The notes: generated by a model not told the origin, from the sequence alone. A stretch of DNA of 62,307 bases from Branchiostoma floridae (GCF_000003815.2 NC_049997.1:7044815-7107121); one strand, 5' to 3'. Numbered from the stretch's first letter, positions 44,710 to 55,761 are shown. Made by a program: numbers and translations.

Positions 44710-47700
44710 ATGGACGAAAGAAACAACGCCTCTACGGAATTTATAGACAAGTATGCCAAAAAGCCGAGGAAACGGACATCCAGCACTATAGCAGGCCCCA
44801 TGTGGTCTATACTGTCGGGAGTCTTGTCGGCCCTGTCGGCCACGTTGCTACAGCTTGCCGCCGGAGTCCCTCTCTTCCACACGATCGTGGTCCGGTGCAC
44901 CGTCCAACTCCTGGCGGCGGTGGTCGTGCTCTGGGCCCGAGGAGGATCCGACTTCGCCACGGTGAAAAGACGGACTCTACCCTGGTTGGCACTACGTGGT
45001 CTGGTGGCTTTTATAGCATTCTGTGCCAATGACTACGCCAGTACTACTTTACCCCTAGGTAAGATCATATGTAACGCTCGGAATTGCGATAATATTTGTC
45101 TTCCAGTTAATTTGTTTGCAAAATCCGCCATGTTGGGACCTCTAGTATCTGATGTAACGTTAGCGTCCTCTAGCGGTCGGTAGAAGAAAGACAACCCCTA
45201 TGAGGAGAGCTGGTAATCAGTATATTGATTGTTGTCCGAATCAGTATAGATTGTCTGCTGCAGAATAAGCAAAGAGATCATGATGCCATTAATAGAAAAG
45301 AATACTGGAAAACGGATGCTGATGAGCGAAGTCTACCAAAGTAAAAAAAAAAATGTGAGAAAAAAAAGATGAACAATATAATAATTGAAATGCAAATTTT
45401 CTTAACATTTTTGTTGCCAAACCTTATTCTTATTCACATTTTCGCTCGTATCAGTTTTGGGGTTCCCAATGAATGCCATGCATATAATTATATCAACATA
45501 ATGTGGCCTATAGCTAATAAAAAAGAAACGCTCGGGCGGGAGACCTAATATCTGGCGCAAACCTACCCTCTACCAGGCTCCACAGATCGCTGGAAAAATA
45601 GTAAGAATTGCCAAATAAAACAGAAATTACGCCAGAGGAGTATACTGGCGACCTAAGGCCGGACAACACTCCTAGGCCAATTAACTCCTATAGGATAACT
45701 TTATTCCTAACTTGGCCAAAGTCCCCCATTCAGCCAGGTAGAGACTAGCGCAACCCGTCTTGTAGCAGTCTCGAAAGGGTATGGCTCCCCGTTAGAGGCG
45801 GTATATCATCGATGGTGCGTAAGAACGTCGGCTACTACAATGTACCTACCTAAAAACAAGTTAATAAGATATGATGCCTGCTCTTGACATGAATCTTGAA
45901 TGACGTCTTGGCCAAATGTCATGCCAATTACTTGTACGTATTCACGTTTGCAGACTATTGTCGACTTGGTTCAAAAGTGCTGTCAGCTTGTGCTGCCATG
46001 ACGTGAATTCTATGCGTACTTCCTGCTTACACAGTTGTCAAATGTCACCTCCACGCGTTGTTTTTCTAGAACTCCGGATCTATGGAGCTGGCAGTTGCAC
46101 AATCGCCTTCTTTCAAATGGCTGTCATTTTTCTAAAGACACAAGTCAATGACTACCGTGAATTTTACCTTCGTGAGAAGTGGCAAGTCTTGATTCGGCTA
46201 AGGTTGACTGTAAGCAGCATAACTCAAGAAGCTGTTGATGGAAGTCATTTTTAAATCTTGAAATAGATAGATGCTAATTATGCAAATAGAATTGCTATAT
46301 TTCACTCCGTTATATTGTTAGTGGATGCTACCTGAAACGTCTGACCATTTCCAAAATTATACTATGTATACTATGATATCTTAATACCAGGATTGCTATT
46401 GCCATCCACAATTTTGCCGAACTTTTGACATTTAGAAGATCACCAAAAGTCTACGTTTTTACCCAAGTCACAAAACCCACTTATTTTGCAGAACGTGTTA
46501 TGTGGAACAGTTCATTAACCACTGCCTTCAAAGAAGTCAAACCCCAGAATAGTAAACGTAGTACCTTATGTCTGATTGGAAACTAGTGCTATATACTTTA
46601 ACTACTTTGACTGTATGTACAATTAGCCTTTGGGTATGATTTTACAAATAGATAAACGCTATTTGTTTTCTCCAGGAGAAGCCATCGCGATTTGCCAAAC
46701 CTATTTCCCACCTAACATTTTATCTTCTGTTTAGAACGATATCCTCAAAACTAGCTAGTAAGCCTTTTCGTAGAGTCGAGTACGCATGCGCGGACGACTG
46801 GGTGGGAGGTGAAAGGTGACTATTGTCTTGAGTCTCTTGACCATTGTCCAGATTTGCGTAACGATATCCAGGCGTGCATTTGTTTCTTCGTCTTTGGCAT
46901 AGATATTACCCAGAATTTCTGTTGCCTGCGCATGCCCACGCTAATCTGCGAAATGGTTTATATCTTATCATTATCATTTTGCTGTCTCTGTTTTCTACAG
47001 GAGAAGCCATCGCGATTCGCCAGACGAGCCCCATCTTCACAGCGTTCCTGGGTTTCCTGTTCTTCCACGAACCCGTCGGTGGCCTCGAAATCCTGCTGGC
47101 GGGCATGTGCTGGCTGGGAGTAACCCTAATCTCAAGTTCGCAAGCCGCAGATTCGCACGATGACCTTAACCCCGACTTAACGACGAAAACGTTGAAGGTC
47201 ACGGTAGCGATCGTGGGGGCCATGTCAGCCGCTTTGGCTTTCTTAGTGGTTGGTAAGCTCTCAAGGAGGGACAAAGTCTCGACAAACGTCTTGGTTTTCG
47301 TCCGATGTCTTGTGACGACGGTCTTGTCGGTAGGGTCGAACGTGGTGTTCTTTGGCGGAATGGGTGACGTCATTAATATGACTGGGTTAAACGTCATCTT
47401 GCTGGTGACGTCAGCACTATGTGGTAAGTTTTACCCTAATGTACATGACTTGTATAATATGCCCTGTTCAATTTTCTTTCGCAATTAGAAACCTCATTCA
47501 GTACTCTCTGAACGAAACGAATCTTTAGAGTAAGATTCTGCAAAGTTAGAAGTTGCAAGAACACCAAACCAAAGCCAATTCTATCAGTGTATGCTACGTT
47601 TGATGTCATGGACTATTTTTCAAATTGTTCTTACAATGAATCTTATACATCTAGTGCTTTCATCTACGTATACACAACGGCCAATTCTTACTTTCAAATC

Positions 47701-49269
47701 CCCTCTCTTTTGATATAGAAGTAACACAACCCTTGAAGTTGTGTTAGAAATGATTTTTTGTCTCAGATTGCGACGATCTGTTTTTAGAAATTTCATGTAA
47801 TTTTTTGTTTGTTTCAGATCTTGGAAGTAACTTCTCCCTGACCAAAGGTTTATCCATGTCCAAGGTGGCCTCACACTCCGTCATCCTCCGGAACTCTAAC
47901 GTTCTGGTCTCCTTTTTGATCCAGGTAAGTTTTTGAAAAGTTCAAAGTTTTTCAGAAATAGATATGCCTTTATCCGCGGGATAACCTATATCCATTATTT
48001 TTAAAATCAAGGTATTAAGCGATAGTGGGACCGCGTAGCACAGTGGTATTGTGTTCGGCCCGTGACCGAGAGGTGCGTGTTACGCGAATCCAGCTGCGTG
48101 TTACCGATCTTGTGCCCTTGGGAAAGGCACTTTACACGACTTTCCTCACTTTACTCAGGTGAAAATGAGTACCTAGCTTCGGTTAGGGCCGTCCCTCGGA
48201 TAGGACGTTAAATGGAGGTCCCGTATCTGGGGAGAGCCATGCCCCAGGCACGTTAAAGAACCTGCCATATGTGCGATGGTGCGGTGTGGGTGGTCCAAAA
48301 CCTACAATACCTTGGCCGCACCTGGGGCAATTGCTGTCGTATTGAGGTCACGTGAGTGGCGCCGAATGGCAGCTCGCTCCAGACCCTTGCGATTTAGCCC
48401 CGCCTATTGTAAGCTCCTCGTAATTCAGTCCCTGGCTGCAAAGAGTGAGTAGTCGGCCCACCCAATAACCATAACCATAACCATAACCATAACGATATCA
48501 AGTCGACGCACGTTGATTTGAAATTGCAATGTTTTGAAAATAATGCAATTTAAAACCACCGTCCGACGATTTGATGTCCCTGTGCAAGAACTACGTTTCA
48601 TGCCTCAGCTTCTTTTATTTCTTATGTGAACTTTAAGCAATTTGAAAGTAATGCCCTTTGTGGAGTAACACTTGACGCAACACATTTAACTCACTTCGGT
48701 AAAAATTGTTTACTAATATTAACATCGACTATCATAATTCCACCAGGTGCCATTATACCGCCACTTCAAAAAACGTTAGTATAGAGGTCTTCCCAAGATT
48801 GTATTGAACACCGAATGTTAAATATCTTTAATGTAATACAATTCAGCAGATATTTAGGTATTGAAGACAGTATTGAAAAGGCCTCTATATAAGAACGTTT
48901 TTTGAGGTGGCGGTAACAATGGCACCTGGTGGAATTATGAGAATGTATGTTGCATTGATAACGGAAATAAATGGCTGTAACGTACGACGTATGCCTGAAG
49001 AATGTGATTTTTTTCAATACAGTTCGACATACTAATTTGTTTCTTTGTATCTAACATACAACATATTCCATTAAGAAGAAAATGAAATCTTAATGCCATT
49101 GGAAAACAACATCGATAAAATAGTTTTGTTTCTCTATTTGCCACATCCTAACTGTATATTCATTAATTTACAGATCGTGGTGTTCAGTGATTTCCCGACC
49201 ATGCAGAGTCTGGCAGGCGCCGCCGTCATAGTTGTATCCGGTGTCGTCACCGCCGTCAACAGTAGATGA
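44710..49269 (+). CDS. SLC35G: SLC35G-like EamA-fold transporter, 4 exons, 324 residues
   Basis: Exons 44710-45058, 47001-47423, 47818-47924 and 49174-49269 sum to 975 nt with matching phases (1, 1, 0). The start MDERNNASTEF is preferred over an in-frame ATG at 44557 because the extra 51 residues are Arg/Ser/Thr-rich and unlike the family. About ten hydrophobic helices form two EamA halves: MWSILSGVLSALSATLLQLA.. with LALRGLVAFIAFCANDYAST, then GEAIAIRQTSPIFTAFLGFL and FFHEPVGGLE. The second half is shared between exons 2-4 and ends IVVSGVVTAVNSR. SLC35G (TMEM20/AMAC-like) proteins are membrane transporters of poorly known substrate; human SLC35G1 is linked to ER calcium handling. The length is normal for the family. 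A partial copy of the exon 2 start lies in intron 1. Confidence 0.88.
45555..45770. mobile_element. Degraded MITE with CTACCAGGCTCCAC inner repeat
   Basis: CTCTACCAGGCTCCACAGAT and the inverse CCAGGTAGAGACTAG bracket the element; related to 7666-7966 and 58500-58800. It lies in SLC35G intron 1. Confidence 0.5.
46670..46735 (+). pseudogene. Partial copy of SLC35G exon 2 start with acceptor
   Basis: TTTTCTCCAGGAGAAGCCAT then CGCGATTTGCCA matches 46990-47025. Joined to exon 1 it would read EAIAICQTYFPPN and stop at about 46735, giving a truncated transporter. Confidence 0.8.
47968..48575. mobile_element. Foldback element of family F split by a SINE
   Basis: Left half 47968-48019 (CCTTTATCCGCGGGATAACC), right half 48493-48575 (GATATCAAGTCGACG.., then the central hairpin). 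The SINE occupies 48025-48492. Confidence 0.75.
48025..48492 (+). mobile_element. Full-length tRNA-derived SINE with 5-bp target duplication
   Basis: The head carries A box TAGCACAGTGG and a B-box-like TTACGCGAATCC. The body has CTTGGGAAAGGCACTTTACA and the tail is (ATAACC)n. CGATA is repeated at 48020-48024 and 48493-48497. Fragments of the family occur at 23465, 25430, 53940 and 56340. Confidence 0.8.
48732..48940. mobile_element. Inverted-repeat MITE, 209 bp
   Basis: TCATAATTCCACCAGGTGCC and GGCACCTGGTGGAATTATGA are exact inverses; symmetry extends through ACCGCCACTTCAAAAAACGT. It lies in SLC35G intron 3. Confidence 0.8.
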
Positions 49270-49657
49270 TGGTAGTCCACTCTTAAGGTGGCATCTCACT
49301 GCACTTGGGGCACCGGTGCGGCACTGCGGGGTTCGTTCACTGCTCTGTTCGTTCGTTCACGATATACCCGGCCAAGAGGTGCTATCGCTATGAACATTAC
49401 TTCAGTGACCAAAGTGGCCCATATGGCTTTGCACCGCGACTCTTTTGAATGATTGTTTGGCCATGTTTATGATGATAAAAGCTCTTTTTACCTCGGTGAA
49501 CTTGTTTGTTTAGTTTATTCAATATGTAGACACTATACGTTGTCGATGTGGACCAATATAGAGCTAACTACATCCAACCGTTATCTGTTTCTTTAAAACG
49601 TTATAGACGGTATATTCAATGTAACAGCTTCTGTATTTGTATCTAAATAGTCGGTAT

Positions 49658-50140
49658 ACGAGTTGTGATCAATAAGTTCTCGGCCTCACCCAGAAATGAT
49701 AAGCACAACTCAGATTTTGAAGCATAGATGTCAAGTAATTAATGTGCACCAAAATTAAAATTATTGTGATCATTATTTTGCAGGCGACACCCAGTAATGG
49801 TAGGTAAGGGAGAAGAAAAAAACGTTGACAATTGAGCTGCGACCTGAGGAGTGCGGGTCAACTTGCGCTGCTAGAAGTCAGACACCCACTTCTTTCTGTT
49901 TGAAATAGGAAGAGAATCATTATCAAACATTTTGACAATATTAATGTCTTTTTCTCGCTACTTACCTTCTAATTTTCAAAAAATTAATGCCCGGAAAGTC
50001 ATGTCTTAAATTTGGAGGAAAATTAAATTTGGAGGATCCGGATATTGATAAAAGGCTTCATATTATGAAGTTGTGCCTCGAAATTTATGTTGAGCTTATC
50101 ATTCCTTGGTGAGGCCGAGAACTTATTGATCACCACTCGT
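49658..50140. mobile_element. Inverted-repeat element, about 483 bp, mariner-like in appearance
   Basis: ACGAGTTGTGATCAATAAGT.. on the left, ACTTATTGATCACCACTCGT on the right; GGCCTCACC is shared next to both. No transposase frame remains, and superfamily assignment is tentative. Confidence 0.6.
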
Positions 50141-51327
50141 TTCCGCCCTTCGGTGAAACAGGTGCGGCAGCAGCTTGTTGTATTACATCGCAAGACCTGT
50201 TACACCTAACCTTTGGACCTCTAGCTGCAAACACGCTATTCAATGAGGGCGCCTCTTCTGTGATAGTTCTATTTCTGAACGCTTCAATTCCGAGATGATA
50301 ACTCTGGTATAATTATTTCCTTTTTCTGGGATGATATTAAATTAGCCTCCATCAGGCCTTCCTACGGGGTTACGGAAGGTAAGATTTGGCAAAACTGTAT
50401 AATTGTAGATAAGAGTCAGTCCGCGCATATGTTACCCCATCAGTAGAAAACACCCCCGGCAAATTGATATCTTTATCATCATCCAGCGTACTCAGTCTGG
50501 TAGAGACTTTTATTAAATACTTAGCTACTGGAACGTCCATTAGTTTAATGTAATGTAATAATATATTATCTGTAAATGATCATATTGATTTAAAAGTGTG
50601 CTTACAATTCCATCGTCCGAAACGATAATCTCAACGACGTTATGGACGTATCCTTGTCGCATTTAAGATATTTATGAAATGTGTTGTTTTTATTGTTTTT
50701 CTGCGAAAATAATCGAGATGTATATTTGGCATAAAATGTTAATGTAGTACGAGGGTATGGCTGATGACTTAATAACAATTCTTGTGTTAACCATGTCTCT
50801 TGTTTGCTTTGTGCTTTGTTTCATAACGATATTTTTCAGGAAAATTTAATGACGCCATGATGTCGTTACCAAAAAGCACCTTGGTCATTTACGCACAACC
50901 ATGACTAGACAAGTGCAAGTTAGCCTCCTTCACAGTCCTCTGGTAGCGGCGATGTTTTTTTTTTTTTTTTCGGGTGGCGGAGGGCTGATTTACAACATGT
51001 CGGGGCTAGGATCTTATGTCTTTTAGGGTAGCAAATACGATATTCCCGGCATAAAAACTTTGCCACGATACGTTAAAAATTGCGAATCAGCTCTTCCTCG
51101 GCCTCAAAATTAACCACAGCCACCCCTGGAAGTAGGCTTAGTACAAGTAATTGCGTGCTTCAAACGATCGCGAGGGAACAGTAAGGACTAATAACGTTTG
51201 TGTGGAATTGCCTATGAAACACTCAATACAACACCAACGCTGGAAGTATATTCAATACTGTTTAATTCTCATCAAAAAGTAAATACAAGGATATGAAGGA
51301 AATACTAGAAATCAATCCAAGGAGCCT
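50141..51327. other. Intergenic, no gene seen
   Basis: Between the SLC35G and GPCR genes; includes a poly-T run at about 50957-50970. No exon-like sequence is recognised. Confidence 0.4.
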
Positions 51328-51745
51328 CGCTTAAACATCACAACCTCCAACAAGCCTACTATATCATCTTAAATCCCGGTTTCCGGCCTTGGTCGGCCGG
51401 CTATACTCATTGTCCAGCTTTGAAACTGTATCTTATGGCACCGGTTTATGACCTGACGCTAGCTTTGCTTAAACATCACAGCCTCCAACGAGCCTACTAT
51501 ATAATCTTACATCCCGGTGTCCGGCCTTTTGCCGGCTATACTCATTGGCAAGCTTTGATACTATCTTATGGCACCAGTTAATGACCTGACGCAAGCTTTG
51601 CTTAAGCATGCATCACAGCCTCCTTAAACAAGCCTACTATATACATAATATCATCTTACATGCCGGTGCCCTTTGGCCGGCTATACTCATTGGCAAACTT
51701 TGATACTATCTTATGGACAGGTAAATCTGTGTTGGAGATGAAAAC
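51328..51745. repeat. Tandem repeat of about 130-140 bp, 3 units, beyond the GPCR 3' end
   Basis: AGCCTACTATAT..CATCTTA, CCGGCTATACTCATTG and ACTATCTTATGG.ACCGGT recur in order near 51353, 51494 and 51635. Confidence 0.75.
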
Positions 51746-51912
51746 CCATCGATTGACACATGTATTTTTGACTCAAAATACACCGTACATTTACACATTT
51801 GTACAAAAACTATGTACATGTATACACAGAAATATTCTTAATACCTGAATATGAAAATTCCTGATGTTTTACATCAAGGATAGGCATCTTCATAACAACA
51901 GTATTTGATCGG

Positions 51913-53616
51913 TCAGTCCACAACAGTTAACTGATTTGTCGATCCCCAAGCGAGTGTGCTTGGTCGTCCTGGTACGCGAAGATGCTGACCGTCGGCGCTG
52001 TGCTGCGTTTTTCTTCCGTCTTCGCAGTTTGGCGTTGGCGTCCTGATTTCCACAGAAACTTCGAAACGATGGCCCGCATGTCGAGAGCTGCGTCCAACGC
52101 TGGTCAGTCCCCTGCCGTCGTCTTGTCCATCTTGATTCACAATGTCCACCCGATTCCGTCTCAACACTGCCACAACCGCCTCTCTGACGGTGTTGAATTT
52201 TGCCAGCACCGCTATTTTGAGCGCGGGCACCCGGAGACCGTGAACTATTGGATTGACTAAAGAGTTTAGGAACGCTATCAGCAGCCCCCACTGGGCAATA
52301 CCCCGGACGGGACAACTGCTGCGGTAAGCCTCACAGATACGATGCGCGACAATAAACACAAAGTACAACAGCCAGGACACAAACGCCATGAACACGACTG
52401 TTGTCACTGCTCTCGCCTTTTGGATTTTATACTGGTTGTTAGGCGGCGGCCGTGGCGACGGTGGGACATCCGGCCGGTTGGACGGTCCATGTTGTGGGTC
52501 GGTGCCCACCGCGCTGCTGCTTGCGTCCCGGCGGAGTCCTGCCGCCCGTGGCCCGCGGATCGTCGGTGAGTCGTCCGGCTGTTTGGACGATCCAGGTTGT
52601 GGCTCGTTGTCTACCGCGCTGATGCTCACGTCCCGTCGGCTTGCAGCCAATCGTGGCCCGTAGGGCGGCTGTGGGTCGTCCGGCCGTTTGGACGGTCCAG
52701 GTTGTGGGTCGATGCTCACCGTACTTCCGCTTTCTTCCCGGCGGAGTTCTGCCGTCCGTCGCCCGCCGAGCGTCGGTGGGACATCCGGCCGTTTGGACGG
52801 TCCAGGTTGTGGGTCGTCGTCCACCGTGCTGACGCTCACGTCCCGTCGGCTTGCAGCCAATTGTTGCCCGCCGGGATTTCTGTTGAGCAGTCGCTTGATT
52901 GCGCGGTAGATGTGGATGTTCGCCCACAGCGTAACGCAGACGTGCAAGAGTGATATAATGACGACAAAAATGATATAGTCCAATGTCAGATAGCTGGCAC
53001 ACCTACCACTGAAGGCATAGTCCTTCTCTAAGCAGTTCCAACCCATGAGCGGCGAGAGGGTTACAAGAAGAATCACAATCCAAGACGTTAGGATGACCAC
53101 ACACGCCTGGCGTCCACTCACCTTGTTGTGGTACACGACTGGGTGTATGATAGAGACGTAGCGGTCTATGGACAGTAGAGTTAGTGCACTGGTGGACAAG
53201 ACCATCGCCAGGGCTACGAACGTTCTTACACTCAGTCTCTCCCACAGACTTGAAGTGTCCGGTCTGGACGCTACGTACAGACAGACGACGGCTCCCACAA
53301 GATCGGCAACCGCAAGGTTCGCTATGTAATAGTACAAGGCTTTTCGTAGCTGTTTCGTTCCCAGTATTGCCCACAGTACGATGAAGTTGGACAGGACAAC
53401 GAGCGACCCTAAGAGGCCCATACACACCTTGTTAACTTCCGTACCACTGAGCGGATTGCGGCCGTACACGGAGCAGCGCTCGTTGGCCTCGTCGTAGGTT
53501 AGATTTCTTTCAAGACACAAGTAGTAACAGTCTAAAGCGTCTAGGATTTTCCCCACGGCGATGGAGGAATAAATGGTGGCGTTTGATGCGTTGGACTCCA
53601 TCCTGGGTTCACACAC
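51913..53616 (-). CDS. Rhodopsin-class GPCR with repeat-expanded third cytoplasmic loop, single exon
   Basis: 567 residues, no intron needed. N-glycosylation sequons at N9, N12 and N38. Helices: TM1 about 65-87, TM2 95-117, TM3 130-150 followed by DRY (151-153), TM4 171-190 ending SPLMGWNC, TM5 211-233, TM6 402-424, TM7 440-461. The PLMGWNC after TM4 and the LRKALYYYIANLAVADL TM2 style resemble S1P/LPA/cannabinoid-type receptors, so a lipid-like ligand is a guess. Residues 253-392 of loop 3 are four 35-residue repeats rich in Arg, Ser, Asp and Pro. TM6 lacks the CWxP proline (SWLLY) and TM7 has NPIVH in place of NPxxY. The tail is about 105 residues and Arg/Ser-rich. An alternative start at M6 is possible. 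Confidence 0.85.
   Translation of the reverse strand: MCEPRMESNASNATIYSSIAVGKILDALDCYYLCLERNLTYDEANERCSVYGRNPLSGTEVNKVCMGLLGSLVVLSNFIVLWAILGTKQLRKALYYYIANLAVADLVGAVVCLYVASRPDTSSLWERLSVRTFVALAMVLSTSALTLLSIDRYVSIIHPVVYHNKVSGRQACVVILTSWIVILLVTLSPLMGWNCLEKDYAFSGRCASYLTLDYIIFVVIISLLHVCVTLWANIHIYRAIKRLLNRNPGGQQLAASRRDVSVSTVDDDPQPGPSKRPDVPPTLGGRRTAELRREESGSTVSIDPQPGPSKRPDDPQPPYGPRLAASRRDVSISAVDNEPQPGSSKQPDDSPTIRGPRAAGLRRDASSSAVGTDPQHGPSNRPDVPPSPRPPPNNQYKIQKARAVTTVVFMAFVSWLLYFVFIVAHRICEAYRSSCPVRGIAQWGLLIAFLNSLVNPIVHGLRVPALKIAVLAKFNTVREAVVAVLRRNRVDIVNQDGQDDGRGLTSVGRSSRHAGHRFEVSVEIRTPTPNCEDGRKTQHSADGQHLRVPGRPSTLAWGSTNQLTVVD
52441..52860 (-). repeat. 105-bp coding tandem repeat, 4 units, in the GPCR third loop
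   Basis: Units encode residues 253-287, 288-322, 323-357 and 358-392, each with RR(D/E).S.S.V..(D/E)PQ.G.S..PD. The DNA phrase GGACGGTCCAGGTTGTGGGT and variants mark each unit. Confidence 0.95.
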
Positions 53617-54530
53617 GACCGCTTACTGTATTTGGGTCTCTATCTTTCTTACACGGTGGCTTAAAAAGTCTCTACCAGACTGACTAAGCTGGCTATTATA
53701 GGGAATAAAAATTGTCAGGAGAGTTTTGCTACCAGACGAGTTGGTTGGCCGCGCAGCGTACCGAGATACTACAGGCTCTCCGGAGGCAAAACATGAATGT
53801 TAGCGTAGACTGACTAACCTGGCCAACTTCCCGATTTTTCTCGGAATTCTACGATCCCCCGTAGGAAGGCCCGGTGGAGGCTGCACTGTGGCGTCGAATG
53901 GGGAGCTCGAGAGTTCACGGCGTCGGCTCCTGGCAATCCTGGATAGACGTTGTGCCCTTGGGAAAGGCGATCAAGTCGACTTTCCTCACTCTGTCCAGAT
54001 GTAAGAATGCGCACCTGACTTCGGTTTGCGAGGTAAAAGGCGGTGGAAGGAGAGGGATGGGCTCCGTCCTCTGATGCCGTATGTTTCCTAGACGCACCAA
54101 ATAACAACGGCCACTACGTCGCCGCGAAGACTGCGAGCTTAATTGATCCCTTTCACGTACTTTACCGCGTGAGTCTGCTAACAAGTGAGTCTTGCGCTCA
54201 CAATCACTTCAATTTTGCGGTCTGGCGCAACCAGTGGCGAAATTAACAAATTAAGGTCATGACAGTATGACCATTAGCAGTTCGACCAATGAGAGAGCTT
54301 GAAGGGCAGCACGTCCCTCATAAATTTGTATTCTTATGTTTTTATTTTGTGGTTGTGGATGCAGGATTGGTCTATTCGAAACTGCGTCAGTTTCCATGGC
54401 AACGGAAAGGACGTGATACGATAACAGTCTATCACCAACCCATCTAGCCTCCTGCAGATAGAGTAGATTTCTCAGCTTGGACAGAACCTATGCAGCAGAG
54501 ACGTGATAAAAAGCAGAAGGTTAACAGCTT
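53617..54530. other. Upstream flank of the GPCR with a SINE fragment
   Basis: Contains a SINE body at about 53940-54060 (GTGCCCTTGGGAAAGGCGAT..GACTTTCCTCAC). No TATA or other promoter element stands out upstream of the GPCR start. Confidence 0.4.
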
Positions 54531-54662
54531 TAATCTCCAAGCAGATCCTACAATGGTATAAGATAGTACCAAACTGGCCAAGGAGTATAGTCAGCCAAGA
54601 GGTGTCCATTTCCCCGGTAGGAAAACACGTCTCATGCTACCGTAGGATCTGCTTGGAGATTA
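54531..54662. mobile_element. MITE, 132 bp, with 8-bp target duplication
   Basis: TAATCTCCAAGCAGATCCTA and TAGGATCTGCTTGGAGATTA are exact inverses. AACAGCTT is repeated at 54523-54530 and 54663-54670, fitting the hAT group by duplication length. Same family as 8083-8213. Confidence 0.9.
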
Positions 54663-54756
54663 AACAGCTTGCATTCTCTTCTGAATAACTTGTCTCCGCC
54701 GCAGACTTTGATCTGGGCTGGCTAGCTTTTATTTGGGGTCGCTGGTTCGCGACGGG

Positions 54757-54808
54757 GCAAACTCCCTTCTACGGCAAACTCCCTTCTACGGCAAACTCCC
54801 TTTCCCGG
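54757..54808. repeat. 18-bp tandem repeat, 3 units
   Basis: GGCAAACTCCCTTCTAC occurs twice exactly and once altered. Confidence 0.85.
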
Positions 54809-55138
54809 CATAAGAGAACCTAGCCAACGTTGTAAATCGTGAACCAGCCAAAAATTAAAACTCGGGTGACTTGCAATATCTCTTTTTTCGGTAGCTGTGT
54901 TGATATTTGTACAAAAAAATACCAAAAAAAAATAAATCTGTTTTTGCCAAAAAATGAAGCCTTACCAAGGCATAGCGGAAAGATTCCGGGGCACATTAGA
55001 TATCACAGAGATGTAATCTATTACCCCAGAAAATATCACTGTGTTAGACAGTTATTTCATAGTGGGCACAGACCCCTTTTAATAGCATTACTATTTATTA
55101 CAAAAAAAAATTTTTATCCAAACTATTTTAATAGTTAA

Positions 55139-55167
55139 TGTGGATCCTTAATTAAAAGGATCCACAA
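55139..55167. repeat. Short perfect inverted repeat
   Basis: TGTGGATCCTT and AAGGATCCACA around AATTAA, a hairpin-capable palindrome in AT-rich intergenic DNA; possibly a terminator-like or recombination relic. Confidence 0.6.
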
Positions 55168-55294
55168 TTTTCTTGTCATCATATTTTGAATATAGGTGGG
55201 TTACGTCAACTGGCCAAATTTGTTGATAATAGATAGTTACATCAAAAGTTAGGCCATATAACTGCTCGACTGGATAATCCGCAGGTGTCACAGG

Positions 55295-55753
55295 TAGGGC
55301 TGGGTACCGGTACGCTGTACCGGTACAAAACCGTTTTTTTCTTATTGGACCGGTCTAGAGAAACCGGACCTGAAAAAATTCGATGGACCGGATGTTGAAC
55401 CTATTGGAAAATGAACAGAATATATTATCAGACATTCAGACGTTTTGGGGCCTACCCGTCGAGGAAAATAACAAGAGCGAAGTAGAGTAGAGTCTAATTT
55501 CTGCCAACTTTTACAGTCAATCGTACAGAGGCAATTAGCTTTGTAGGATTTTGAAAAGCCAGCGGTAGTCGAATACTACACAAAACAAATTTCTTTGTAG
55601 CGAAATGGACAATTGTTTTGAGTATTATCCATTCAAAAGTTTTCACATACCGAATCAGGTCCAGGTTCAGGTCCGGACCTGGACCTGATCCTCTGGACCT
55701 GAACCGGACCAGGACCTGAATTTTCTGTACCGGTAACAAGTTACCCACCCCTA
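55295..55753. mobile_element. hAT-type MITE, copy 2, with 8-bp target duplication
   Basis: TAGGGCTGGGTACCGGTAC start, CCACCCCTA end, GTCACAGG repeated exactly at 55287-55294 and 55754-55761. The interior matches 8333-8765 over most of its length. Confidence 0.85.
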
Positions 55754-55761
55754 GTCACAGG

